Assembly (NCBI GenBank): GCA_045807765.1
Contig: JBJMGU010000207.1
Location: 28,273 to 92,272, forward strand
DNA: 64,000 nt
Reading direction: 5' to 3'
From: DATENM01 sp045807765
Lineage (GTDB): Bacteria > Acidobacteriota > Blastocatellia > UBA7656
This document shows positions 16,663-27,400 of the stretch, one piece after another. A program made the translations under genes and the position numbers. The notes below the pieces were generated by a model that searched no databases, was not told where the DNA came from, and saw nothing but the letters and a program-made list of their open reading frames with translations. The first letter of the stretch is position 1. Every line of letters begins with the position of its first letter.

Positions 16663-17993
16663 GCCTTCCTAATGTCGCCGTGCCACGCGCCCTCGAAATT
16701 GCGGATCAGGATGTCGGCGTTGGTCAGGCGTTCGCGCGTGACGCGCTCTTCGAGCAGATCGAGGTAAGGCGTTTCGGCGGTGGCGATGCGTTGCAAACCG
16801 GCGCGGGCGATTTCAATTGCCTCGCCGGCAATCGCGATGAGCGGCAGGTTTTTGATCGAAGCATCAAGCCCGCGCCGCGCTACGTCCAACTGAAGCGCTG
16901 CATACTCGCCGCGCGTCAGCCCTGGCGCCAGCCGCATGGCTTCTTCGAGCGCCGCGTGGTCGTACATCAAGCCTTTCCAAAAGGCCATCGCCGCCATCAC
17001 CATCTCAATAGAGCCACAATCCATGCTGCGCTGCTCGATGTGCGGCTTCAGGCGCGCTTCGGTGAAGATCGTCGTCAGGTGGTCGGTGAAGTCCTGAAAG
17101 ATCGGCGTCATCGGGCAGCCGCAACCGGCCAGGTACTCGCTGAACGAATGGCCCGCCACGTCAATGTAATCGCCTTCGCGTCGCACGAAGAACATCGGCA
17201 CGCCGGCGACATAATCGATGAACCGTTCGATGCTAAAATCATCACCGAGACCCACGGGCGACGGCCCTGTGCGGTCGGGGTCGGTGTCGAGCCATGCGCG
17301 ATAACGTGTGGATTTGTATCCCGACAGCTTGCCGTTTTCAAATGGCGAGTTGGCAAACATCGCCGCGGCGACGGGCGCCAGCCGCGTCGCCAGTTGAAAC
17401 TTGTTGGCGAGGTCTTCGAGGTCGCTGTAATCCAGATTGACCTGAATGGCCGCCGTGCGGCACATCATGTCCCAGGCGCGCGCGCCGCGCTCTTTCAAGT
17501 AAGGCCGCATGATCTGGTAGCGCGCTTTAGGAACCCAGCGCTGCTCTTCGCTCTGTCGCAACGGGTCGAAGCCGAGCGTCACAAAGAGCAGATTTTCGGC
17601 GGCGGCAATCTCAGCTAGCCGTCCGGTGAATTGCCGCAAGCCGCGCTCGATTTCAATCAGCGAAGGCTGCGGCGCGCCCGAAAATTCAACCTGCCCGCCC
17701 GGCTCTAAAGTCAGCCTCGCCGCGTCGTCAAGCAGGGCTTCCGTGACGTAGCCATGCTCGATGATGCGACGGCTGATTTGATCATCAAAGCCGCGGATCA
17801 CCGCCTGGACTTGCTGCGGGCCGAGGCGTTCGAGCGTATCGCTGGTGAAGCCGATCAATTCCAGCTCAGCACCAACCGCCCAGTCGCTAGCCGGTCGGCT
17901 GCCGGCAGCGAAGAAGCGCGCAAAATCAGTCGCTGTATTGATTGCCTCGGTCGGCGCAATCGGTGTTGCCGGAAGGATGAATTGAAATGGCAT
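16629..17993 (-). CDS. egtA: Glutamate-cysteine ligase, ergothioneine pathway
   Basis: The 454-residue protein belongs to the GCS2-type glutamate-cysteine ligases. It makes gamma-glutamylcysteine, which many ergothioneine pathways join to hercynine. Visible features are the GAELELIGFT segment (metal/ATP site), LEPGGQVEFSGAPQPSL, the AAIQVNLDYSDLEDLANKF region, and HIEQRSMDCGSIEMVMAA. I choose the ATG at 17993 because GAGAGG precedes it; a TTG six codons earlier would also be open. The C-terminus ends IADCGLRIAD, which is translated repeat sequence. egtD lies upstream on the same strand and egtB is divergent. The enzyme could also supply gamma-glutamylcysteine for general thiol use. Confidence 0.88.
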   Translation of the reverse strand: MPFQFILPATPIAPTEAINTATDFARFFAAGSRPASDWAVGAELELIGFTSDTLERLGPQQVQAVIRGFDDQISRRIIEHGYVTEALLDDAARLTLEPGGQVEFSGAPQPSLIEIERGLRQFTGRLAEIAAAENLLFVTLGFDPLRQSEEQRWVPKARYQIMRPYLKERGARAWDMMCRTAAIQVNLDYSDLEDLANKFQLATRLAPVAAAMFANSPFENGKLSGYKSTRYRAWLDTDPDRTGPSPVGLGDDFSIERFIDYVAGVPMFFVRREGDYIDVAGHSFSEYLAGCGCPMTPIFQDFTDHLTTIFTEARLKPHIEQRSMDCGSIEMVMAAMAFWKGLMYDHAALEEAMRLAPGLTRGEYAALQLDVARRGLDASIKNLPLIAIAGEAIEIARAGLQRIATAETPYLDLLEERVTRERLTNADILIRNFEGAWHGDIRKAIADCGLRIAD

Positions 17994-18079
17994 GGCAGCC
18001 TCTCGAAACAATCACCGGCGCAAAGATAATCAGGGCGCAAACTCTACTGGTTAAACCGATGGCATGGCGGCGTTCGCAA

Positions 18080-19111
18080 TCACGATGCCTGGCTGACCGC
18101 CGCCAGCAGGTTAAAGCTGAAGTGCTCGGCCTCGTCGTGCCACGTCCGGCGCAACGCGAAGCCGGTGTCGCGGGCTACGGCGGCGAGTTGCCCGGCGTCG
18201 AACTTGTACGAGTTCTCTGTGTGAATCGATTCGTCTGCCGCGAAGTGAATTTCGAGGTCGAGGGCGCGCAGGCGAATCGTTTGCGGCGCGCGGCTGACCA
18301 GATGCATCTCGACGCGCCCTTCGTCCTCGTTATAGATGGCGCGGTGCGTGAACTGCTTGATGTCGAAGTCGCCGCCAAGCTCACGATTGATGCGTGCCAG
18401 CAGGTTGAGATTGAATGCCGCCGTCACGCCGAGCGCATCATCATAAGCCGGGATCAGGCGGCTTGCCGGCTTCTTTAAATCCGCGCCGAGCAGCAGCGCG
18501 TCGCCCGCGTCGAGCACGCGGCGCACGGCTCGCAGGAAAGCGCGCGATTCTTGTGCGTCAAGGTTGCCGATGTTCGAGCCGAGAAACAGGGCAATCGTGC
18601 GGCGGTAATCCTGTTTACTTTTTCCGGCCTCGGCCAGCGCCCCGAGCGCCGTGAAGTAGTCTGCCGCGTAAGCCGTGATGCGCAGGTCAGGGTACGACTT
18701 CAACAGCTCGAGGCTGCTCGATTCGAGGCTGGCCGGCGAGATGTCTACCGGCAGATAATGCAGCTCGGGCTGGCGCTGCAAGAGCGCGTCAATCAGGTAG
18801 CGCGTTTTTTCAGCGCTGCCGCTGCCAAGCTCGATCAAGCGCGCCGGGCCGCCCGCGGCTTCGATGATGGCCTCTGCATGACGACTGAGGATATCGCTTT
18901 CGGCGCGTGTTAAATAGTATTCAGGCAGGCGGCAGATGGCTTCGAAGAGTTTCGAGCCGAGGTCGTCGTAAAAATATTTTGGTGGCAGAACCTTTGGTTG
19001 GGCCGTCAATCCGGCGCGTACATCGGCAGCGAATTCGTCGGCAGCGCTGTCGCCGACCAGTCGGTGAATGGCCAGGCGGTGAGGTGATGCGGCGTTCGGG
19101 TTAGCGGACAT
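18080..19111 (-). CDS. egtD: L-histidine N-alpha-trimethyltransferase
   Basis: EgtD adds three methyl groups from SAM to histidine to give hercynine, the first step of ergothioneine synthesis. The 343-residue length matches the family. Diagnostic sequence includes PKYFYDDLGSKLFEAICRLPEYY, ESDILSRHA, LIELGSGSAEKTRYLIDAL (SAM-binding loop), the HYLPVDIS acidic site, ALFLGSNIGN and LLLGADLKKP. The start at 19111 has GAGGAG 9 nt upstream. The gap to egtB (150 nt) is a shared divergent control region with a TATATT-like element near 19176. Its 3' end is 86 nt before egtA, so the two are probably co-transcribed. Confidence 0.95.
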   Translation of the reverse strand: MSANPNAASPHRLAIHRLVGDSAADEFAADVRAGLTAQPKVLPPKYFYDDLGSKLFEAICRLPEYYLTRAESDILSRHAEAIIEAAGGPARLIELGSGSAEKTRYLIDALLQRQPELHYLPVDISPASLESSSLELLKSYPDLRITAYAADYFTALGALAEAGKSKQDYRRTIALFLGSNIGNLDAQESRAFLRAVRRVLDAGDALLLGADLKKPASRLIPAYDDALGVTAAFNLNLLARINRELGGDFDIKQFTHRAIYNEDEGRVEMHLVSRAPQTIRLRALDLEIHFAADESIHTENSYKFDAGQLAAVARDTGFALRRTWHDEAEHFSFNLLAAVSQAS

Positions 19112-19261
19112 TCAACTTTTCTCCTCGCTGACTCCGTCCAATCGACAACTAACTTCGCTGCTTTGTTCAATGCTATATTAGTTTCGCCAGCGTGCCAACC
19201 ATGTGGCGGACGATTGGAATCTGCATTGCATTGGTCGAAGAAACGAAAAGGAGCGGCTCGG

Positions 19262-20593
19262 ATGGCTCGTACGTTTGACGTGGACGCGGTCGCCGACAGC
19301 ATGCGCCGTTCGCGTGAGTTCACTCGCGCGATGTTTGACCTGGTGATTGCCGAAAGCGACCTGCGCCGCCCGCCCGCCGATGGGTTTCGCCCGATCCTCT
19401 GGCACCTCGGCCACGTTGGCGCCTTCGAGTCCTACTGGATATTGCAGCGCATCAAAGGCGAGCCGACCTTTGCGCCGCGCTATGACGCGGTCTTCGATCC
19501 CATCAAAATGCCGCGCGAAGACGCCAACAACCTGCCGCCCATTGCCGAGATCGAAAGCTATCTCGACCGCGTGCGCCAAGAGGTGCTGGGCTTTCTGCAT
19601 TCGATTGACGATGACCCGTCGCAGCCGCTGCTGCGTGACGGCTACATCTTCAATCTGATCATCGAGCATGAATATCAGCACCAGGAGACGCTGGCTTACC
19701 TGCTGCAACTGCTCGCGCCGGAATTGAAAGGGGAAGTCGGGAGTCAGAATCGTGAAGCGGCAGCGCATCACTCATCACTCATCACTGATCACTCATCGCT
19801 CAGTGACATGGTTTACATTCCCGGCGGCGCGTGTGAGGTCGGCTCGCGCGGTTACCCGTTCGCTTACGACAACGAACAGCCGCCGCACATCGTCGGGGTG
19901 GATAGCTTTCGCATAGATCGTTATCCGGTGACCTGTGGCGCGTATACCGAATTCATTGCCGCCGGCGGTTACCGGACGCGCTCGCTGTGGAACGATGACG
20001 GCTGGGCGTGGAAAGAAAAGAATGATGTGCGAGCGCCGCTCTACTGGTCGCGCAAAGACGAAGATGCGCCGTGGCGCGTGCGCGAGATGTTTGCAGAGAC
20101 CGCGCTCTGCCTCGATCATCCGGTGACGGGCGTGAGCTGGTACGAGGCGATGGCTTATGCGCGCTTCGTCGGTAAGCGTTTGCCGACAGAACCGGAGTGG
20201 GAAAAAGCGGCGTCGTGGGACCCGGCAGCGCAGACCAAGCGGCGTTTCAGTTGGGGCGATGACCCGGCTCGCGAAGAGGTTGCTAATTACAACTTCGCCC
20301 ACTGGGGAACGACGCCCGTGACTCTGCACGCGCCGGGCGCCAGCGCTTATGGTTGCGTGGACATGAGCGGCAATGTCTGGGAGTGGACGGCGACGGTCTT
20401 TGACGGCTACGCGGGATTTGCCGCCTATCCTTATCCAGAGTATTCCGAGCTATGGTTCGACGGCGACCACCGTGTGTTGAAAGGCGGCTCGTGGGCGACG
20501 CGACTGCCGCTGATGCGGACTTCGTTCCGCAACTTCTGGCGGCCCGGCTTCCGCATCGCCTTCGCCGGCTTTCGCTGCGCCGGGGATGCCTGA
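19262..20593 (+). CDS. egtB: Ergothioneine iron-dependent sulfoxide synthase
   Basis: EgtB uses iron and oxygen to join hercynine to a thiol donor. I start at the ATG at 19262 (443 residues), which has AAAAGGAG upstream. The N-terminal DinB-like domain supplies the iron-binding histidines, in WHLGHVGAFESYW and EHEYQHQE. The C-terminal domain is formylglycine-generating-enzyme-like (MVYIPGGACEVGS, GVSWYEAMAYARFVGKRLPTEPEWEKAA, CVDMSGNVWEWTA). The linker between them, about GEVGSQNREAAAHHSSLITD, is encoded by tandem repeats and should be tolerated as flexible. It is divergent from egtD and egtA. Neither EgtC nor EgtE is present in the window, so whether gamma-glutamylcysteine or cysteine is the donor is open; egtA nearby favours the former. 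Confidence 0.95.
   Translation: MARTFDVDAVADSMRRSREFTRAMFDLVIAESDLRRPPADGFRPILWHLGHVGAFESYWILQRIKGEPTFAPRYDAVFDPIKMPREDANNLPPIAEIESYLDRVRQEVLGFLHSIDDDPSQPLLRDGYIFNLIIEHEYQHQETLAYLLQLLAPELKGEVGSQNREAAAHHSSLITDHSSLSDMVYIPGGACEVGSRGYPFAYDNEQPPHIVGVDSFRIDRYPVTCGAYTEFIAAGGYRTRSLWNDDGWAWKEKNDVRAPLYWSRKDEDAPWRVREMFAETALCLDHPVTGVSWYEAMAYARFVGKRLPTEPEWEKAASWDPAAQTKRRFSWGDDPAREEVANYNFAHWGTTPVTLHAPGASAYGCVDMSGNVWEWTATVFDGYAGFAAYPYPEYSELWFDGDHRVLKGGSWATRLPLMRTSFRNFWRPGFRIAFAGFRCAGDA
19733..19807 (+). repeat. Mosaic tandem repeat inside egtB
   Basis: A GAAGTCGGGAGTCAGAA segment of the same family as 15638-15772 is joined to about five CATCACT heptamers (to about 19807). The units are 7 nt, so the frame shifts from unit to unit, yet no stop arises. 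It encodes the EgtB interdomain linker. Confidence 0.85.
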
Positions 20594-20603
20594 GTCGCAG
20601 ACG

Positions 20604-21428
20604 TTAACGGCCTTTGAAGCGCGGCGGGCGGCGCTCCATAAATGCCGTCATCGCTTCGCCGAGGTCCTGCGATTGCAGGAATGCCGAGTTCCAGACAGCA
20701 ACGTATTCAAGCCCATCTTTCACAGACTTGTCAGCACAGTAATTCATTACGCGCTTGATGCCCTGCACGACCAGTGGCGGGTTGGCGGCAATCTCGCGAG
20801 CCATGCCGCGCGCCGCATCCAGCAAGGCTTCGGGCGTTTCGTAAACTTCGTTGACCAGATTCATCGCCAGGGCGCGCGTCGCAGGAATGTCTTTTCCAGT
20901 TAATGCCAGCTCGCGGGTGTTGCCTTCGCCGATGATGCGTGGCAAGCGTTGCAAGCTGCCGAGGTCGGCGACGATGGCCACCTTCACTTCGCGCAGACTG
21001 AAGCGCGCCTCTTTCGAGCAGAGCCGCGCGTCGCAGGCAGCGATCAGATCAAGCCCGCCGCCGATGCACCAGCCACTGATTGCTGCGATGACCGGCTTGC
21101 GGCACGCCTCGACACGGTCGAACGCCTGCTGCATTTCTAAAACCATGTCGAGCATCGCCGTGCGCTCTGCCGCAAGGCGTGCGCCATCAACCGGCTGGGC
21201 GAGATTGCCCATCATCGCCGCAAGGTCTAAGCCGTAGCTGAACTGTTCGCCCGCGCCGCGCACGATGACGGCGCGCACCGCTTCATCACAATCTAAACGG
21301 GCAAAGAGGTCGGGCATCTCGCGCCAGAAGTCCGGCCCCATCGCATTGCCTTTGCCCGGCCCGGTCAAAATCACTTCGGCTACACCGTCGCTCTTTTCAA
21401 GGCGCATGGCTTTGTATTCATGGCTCAT
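20604..21428 (-). CDS. Crotonase-fold enoyl-CoA hydratase/isomerase
   Basis: I use the ATG at 21428 (274 residues), preceded by GAGGAG; the frame is open 26 codons further without a site. The crotonase oxyanion-hole sequences are visible: RGAGEQFSYGLDLAAM and ISGWCIGGGLDLIAACDARL. The acidic positions around REVKVAIVADLGSLQRLPRI resemble delta(3,5),delta(2,4)-dienoyl-CoA isomerases, where an Asp sits at VADLG. The likely role is isomerisation or hydration of unsaturated acyl-CoA in fatty-acid breakdown. The gene lies alone between egtB (convergent) and the alpha-2-macroglobulin gene (same strand), with no beta-oxidation neighbours. Confidence 0.88.
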   Translation of the reverse strand: MSHEYKAMRLEKSDGVAEVILTGPGKGNAMGPDFWREMPDLFARLDCDEAVRAVIVRGAGEQFSYGLDLAAMMGNLAQPVDGARLAAERTAMLDMVLEMQQAFDRVEACRKPVIAAISGWCIGGGLDLIAACDARLCSKEARFSLREVKVAIVADLGSLQRLPRIIGEGNTRELALTGKDIPATRALAMNLVNEVYETPEALLDAARGMAREIAANPPLVVQGIKRVMNYCADKSVKDGLEYVAVWNSAFLQSQDLGEAMTAFMERRPPRFKGR

Positions 21429-21495
21429 TGCAATCGCTCCTCGCCGCTGATTTTCAGCGCAAGGCTGACGCAATCCGAAGGCACTGTCAAGCGCG

Positions 21496-24400
21496 CTAAC
21501 GGACATGGAAGCGCGAAGGTGCCAGCGTCGCCCGCGCTTCCGGGTTGTAGTAATCGTAAAGCATGGACGGCGCGGTCTGTGCCTTCAGCCCGTAGCGCGG
21601 TTTGAACTTGAACGCGAAGCGCGTGCCGCCGGCGCGTGGCCACAGGTAAACGATGAGGCGGTCGGGCAGCACGTCATACTGGCTGACCTCCCAATTCGAT
21701 TCGGTCATCGCCCGTTCGAGCGAGGCGCGATCCACGTCAGCGCCCGGCGGCAGGCCGATCTCGGCCAGCATCATCCCATAGCCTTGAAAGCCGACGCGCT
21801 CGGCTTCGACATGACAGGTTACGTCGTCGCCAGCCTTCAACTCTGTCTTATCAAAGGCGACCTTGAGCCGCAGCGCCTGCGGCGATTCGCGTGGCCGCGA
21901 CGGCTCGTCCCAGCGCTCGTAATGCGACGTCACCAGTTGAGCGCTGGCCTGCGAAGCCGTCGCCGCGCGGCGAATCTCGACGCGGTTGCTGCCCACCGAA
22001 AGATAACTTGAAACATCTATGGTAAACGGGCTGGTCAATTCATCCGAGCGCGGCATGGCGACCGTCATCGCGCGTTTGCCGTTGACGATGATCTCAGCAG
22101 AGTCAGGCGCGCTCGTCGCGTGGACTTCTCGCTCGGACAGCGTCGCCGCCAGCGCCGCGAGCGCCTGCACAGTCGCTTGCGTCGAATACCAGACTCCATA
22201 GCGGTCTTGCTGGCGCAGCAGGAAAAGTAAGCCGCGATTGATTAGCTCTGTCGCTCGGCGTTGCTGTGCCTCGTCGTTTGCCGCGCCACGTGAAGCCAGC
22301 GCCTGCACGGCAAGCGCCGTGGTTTCGACGCGGCCCGCCAGCCCCCAGCCATAAAACGGTGTATTGGTTTCAAGCGTCCAATACGTTGTGTCTTTTTCCT
22401 GGCGGGCGAGCGCCGTCAGTCGAGCGATGGCTTGCGCGGCGCGCTCGTTCTGTCGTGCTTCCATCGCCGCCAGCGCAAAAGAAGCGATCATGTAAGGCTC
22501 GTCTATCTCTGCGGCGCGGCTCGACAGGTAATCGAGTGCGCGGTTCAAAGCCGCATCCGGTGATGCCGCTTGATGACGGTCGCTGCTCTGCGGCGCTTGC
22601 CTGGCAACGGTCTGCGCCAGCGCTCGCGTCACCAGTGCCGTCAGCAGCGCCGTGCGCGCGCGGTCTTCTTTGCCGCGCCAGTCATAAGCTGGCCAGCTAC
22701 CATCGGCGCGCTGCTGTTTGATGAGCCAGTTGCGCGCCGACTCCTTTACGTCTCCGTCAATCGCAATGAAGCGCGCCGCGTCATTTAAGAATTGCAGCGC
22801 GTAAGCCGTCAGCGCCGCGTCGGCTCTGCCGCGCCCCCAGTAAGTGAAGCCGCCCGCTTCGTCGCGATAGCTCAACAATCGCTCGTAGCCGGCCTGCACA
22901 TAACGTCGGGCGCGCTGGGCGACCGGCGGCACGTCTTCGCCGCGCTGGGCATACAGTCGCAGCGCCAGCAGGCTCGGGTAGGCGCTCGATATGCTCTGCT
23001 CGGCGCAGCCGTAAGGGCGCTGCATGATAGCTTCGATGGCTTCGAGAACGTGCGCCGAAAGATTCGGATAAATTTTCAGTTCGCCGCGCGCCGTGTCGGC
23101 GATGGCGCGCTCGGGAATGTCGAGCGTGATCGTCGCGCCCGCGCCGAAGACCTGGCTTGCGGTCGTGGCAATCTCTTCGCCATCGGGATGCACCGCGACT
23201 TTCTTTTCGATGGCGTCGGCGGCTTCGGCGCTCGTCGCGGTGACGCGCTGCGCGCCCGCTTTGACAGAGGCCGTGGCGCGAAAGTCGAACGTCGCCCGCG
23301 CCGCGTCGCCGGCATTGACTTCGATCTGCTGGCGCGGCGCGCTGAGCAACTGAAACCATGCGGCGGGACTAAAGTCGAGCGCTACGGTTTGCTTGTGGTC
23401 GAGATAATTGCGCACAACGACGGGAAGCGCGATTTCATCGCCCGCGGTCAATATGTGCGGTGGATCGTGTTCGACGAAAAAGGGCTGAAAGGCCAGCACA
23501 TCGGTTTCCGCCACGCCGATGCGCCCATCAACAGTCGAAGCGATGACGGCCAGCTTCCACGTTGTGATGTTATCGGCGAGCTTGAATTTCAACGACGCGC
23601 GGCCCTGCTTGTCGGTTTCGATTGACGGCTGCCAGACGAGGGTTTCAGGAAAGTATTCGCGCAATCGCGGTGTTGACAGCACAACCGGTGGTTTCATCGC
23701 CGCGCCGGTCTTTGTCGTGACCGGCAGCGCGCGACCGACGACAACTGCAACATACGATTGCGAGTGCTCAGTCTGCACCGCTTCGGCGCTGGCCGCCACC
23801 ACGACTGTCTCTGACGTCGCGCTGACGGCGAGCGCCGCGTTGATCTCCGTGACGTTTCCGGCTTGCACCGGCACGCCCGAAAGAATGTAAGCATTGAAGC
23901 CCGGCGATTCGACGCGCACTTCATAGGTGCTTGCCGGCAGGTTGCGCAACAGAAAACGCCCCTCGTCATTGGTGGTCGCTTCATAAGTCTTCATGGTCGC
24001 GCTGTCGGTCGCCTGCACTTTGGCTCCCGCAATAACTGCGCCCTGCGGATCAACGACCAGCCCGGCAAGCGCGCCGCTCGGTCCCGTATTGACGGCGGCT
24101 TGAAGGACACGTTTCATGACCGGCTCGTTCGCGGCCTGCTCGCCGACGACGCGCGAATAATTGCCGAGGTCGAAATCGTCTGGGGTGCCGGCTTTGCCAT
24201 CAGCCCCGACGCTGCGCAAGTTGATATAGGCGATGAATTGCGTCACCGGCGTCACTTCGGTCTTTTGCCGCGCCGGCTCGCCAAAGGCAGCGTAGCTATA
24301 AATCCGCACGTGGTCGCCGAAGCGCGATTCGCTCTTGAACGTCGCATAGAGCGGGCGGTCCCAGCCATCGCGCAGATCGGCGCGGGTAATGTGCGACTGC

Positions 24401-27400
24401 CTTAGCGCCTCGTTCAGTTCCGCGTCATTTTGCGGCAGGCGGTTGTGGGCTTTGAAGTAAACCGTCAGCGCCGCGTCAATCTGCGGACGGCGGTCGGCGA
24501 AGTAATCCGCTTGCGTTGTAAAGACCGAGAAATCATCCGCCGTGCCGCGTCCGTGCTCCAGTCGGCGGTTCGGCCCGCCGCTGACCACCGTCAATGTGTA
24601 GCATTTGCCACTGACGCCAAAGCGGTACTCGTACGGCTGGCTCCAGCGGTCACGTACCCGGTCAAGGTCAACGCCCGACCGTCGCAGCTCGACGCGCAGC
24701 ACGTCACGGTCGCGAACAAACTGGCCCGTGCGCCGGTGGTATTCACCGAGAGCGCGATCAATCGCTTTGCTGTGCGGCGCGAAGTAGAACCAAAACAGAT
24801 TTGTAGCAACAAAATCATCGCCGGTATTGAAGCGTTTATCGGCGCCGGCGCTTTCCAGTCGTAGCACGTCGCGGTCGCGCTCGACGGCAAAGTCAGCGCG
24901 GTACGGGTTGCCCCATGCATCGCGCACCTCTCGCCAGTTGATGCCGAATTGATCAAGCAGGCTGGCGAGCTGCGCCGCGTCGGTCGGGTACTGGCCTGTG
25001 CGAAGGTAACGCCGGTCGAGCGCGGCTTTGATCGGCTGCATCTGTGCGCGAATCAATTGTCCGAACACGGTATTCAGCTGGCGGTGATAACCTTGGCTCT
25101 TTGAAATCTGCGCGGCGTAGCGGCTGTTTTGCTGCAAGAGCACCTCGGCTACCAGGTCGAGGTCATCGGGGATCGGCTTTGACAAATCCACTTTGTTGAG
25201 CTGGTCGAGCGTGATGCCGGCAATCTGGTTGCCGCTGCCAATCACCTGTTGCGTCAATTGGGCAAAGCTCTGACGCGGCAAAAACTCGACATCGGTGCGG
25301 GCGCGCTCTACGACGGCGCGATCAATGACCGCGACACCGAGCACGCTGCTGACGGCGCCCTGATCGGCAGTGCGCACATTAAAGGCGGCGCTGGCTTCTT
25401 CGCCGGGCCTGTAGCCCGCGGCGCTCATCTTCACTTCCAGCTTCAACTCCGAATCGACAGGGTATAGCACGGCGCGCTGAGCGGTGAAGGCGTCGTTGTC
25501 TTCGTCATAGATGTAGGCGGCGACCGTTACTTCGCCCTTGAAGTCGTTCGTGTAATCGAAGGTCAAATGGGCCTCGCCACGGCGCAAGGCGAGTTGCTCG
25601 GAGCGAATCACACGGCCACCGGCAATGAGGTCCACGAAGAGCAGCGCACTCGACGCCGCAGCTCGAAAGACCGCTCGTACAGGCTGGCCCGGGCGATAGA
25701 TGGCGCGGTCGGTTTCGACCCGCAGCCAGGAGGAAGAGGAAGAGGAAGAGGAAGAGAAATCTTCGGTCTCGTGGCCGACCGCGCCTCGGCGGTCACGCGC
25801 CGTCACTCGCACCGCCGGCTCCGCAGTGTGGCCGACGAGGCGGCTGACTTTCGCCACTCCATAGCGATTGGTCTGCACGGTGCGCAGCAGCGGCCTGGCG
25901 ATCTTTTCTTTGTCTTTGCGACCTGACACTTCGATGGCTTCGTTGATCGTCACTTCACACTCGGCGGGCGAGCCGTCGGCGTAAAACGTCGAGACGTAGA
26001 AATCGAGCGGCGCGCGGCGCTGCTGCGTATTGCTGATGACGTAAACATGGATCGGCTCTTTGGTCACACGCAGGTCGAAGCGGCGCTGCTCGGTGCGGCC
26101 CGTCGTCGCATCGGTGATATAAGCCACGTAGCTGACATCACGAAAACGGTTATAGCCGCTTTCGGCAAGCTCGCGGTGCGCCTTGCTCAAATCGAAGCGG
26201 GCGACAAAGCGGCCCGCCGCATCGAGCTCGCCTTCGAGCTTATCTTCTTCTTCGATCTCCCATTTCTGCTCGCGGAAATTCCAATCACGCGAGGTTTCGC
26301 GGACGACGCGGACGTGGCCGCGCGCCAGCGGCTGGCCGAACAGGTAATCGCCGCGCACCATCACTTCAGCATTTTGATCGCCCAGGTAATAGGCGCGGTT
26401 CGGTTTGACGGTGACGGCAAAGTTGGGCAGATCATAACGGCTGATGCGGACGCGCAACGGATAAGAAGTGAACTCTTCGGCATCACTCAGGCGACAGCGA
26501 ATCTCGTAATCGCCGAGCCGCACGTTGTCGGGGATCGCCCAGTCGGCGCTGGCGACGCCGAAGCGCGAAGTCGTGGCGGTAGCGCGATAGATGATCGTGT
26601 CTTCCGGGTCGCTGACCTTGATTGTCAGCGCGCCGCCCACAACGGCGTGCCGGGTCGAATCGAAGACCAGCGCCCGCAGGTGCAGCATCTGGCCCGGTTG
26701 ATAAAGCGGCTTGTCGGTGCTGACGGCGAGGCGCGGGTAACTATCAATCTCAAGATAGCTGCTGGTTTCGGCGACGACGCCATTGCGCGCGCCGCGCGCC
26801 GTCACATCGGCCCGTTCACCTTTCATATGGCGCGGCAGATCGAACTCGCAGGCCGCAAAGCCATCGTCACCGGTGATGGCCGATGCCTTCAGCGGCTGCG
26901 CATTCTCGCCCTCAGGTTCGATAGTACAGGTGACGCGCACGCCGCTCATGGGGCGCTCGGTCAGCGGGTGCGCGGCCCGCACACGGGCGCGAAAAGGTCC
27001 GCCGTCGCTCATCACTGCCGGGTAGCTCAAGCTAATCTCAAAGAGGTCGGGGGTGATGGCAGAAAGCGCCACGATGCCCGATGGCCCCGGCGTGAGCTGA
27101 TAGCGCAAGCGATACCAGAAGAGTTCCTGCCGACGGTTGGCAAGCGTCGCCGCCAGCTCGCTTGAGCCCGCGAGCGATGCGCTGATGGGGTTAGCGCCCG
27201 GCTGGATGATTTCGTCGCTTTCGGCAATGGCCTGTGCCTGATTCTGTGTGTCGAGCAGTTCGAGCTTGAGGCGTGAAGCGACACGGCGCGGCGCGGCGTT
27301 GTTGACGGCGAGCGCAACGACTATGTGCCCGGATTCGACCGTCACGCGGGTTGCCGATTCATTGACCCGAAGCGGCGTTTGCGCGGCGACCGGCGCACAT

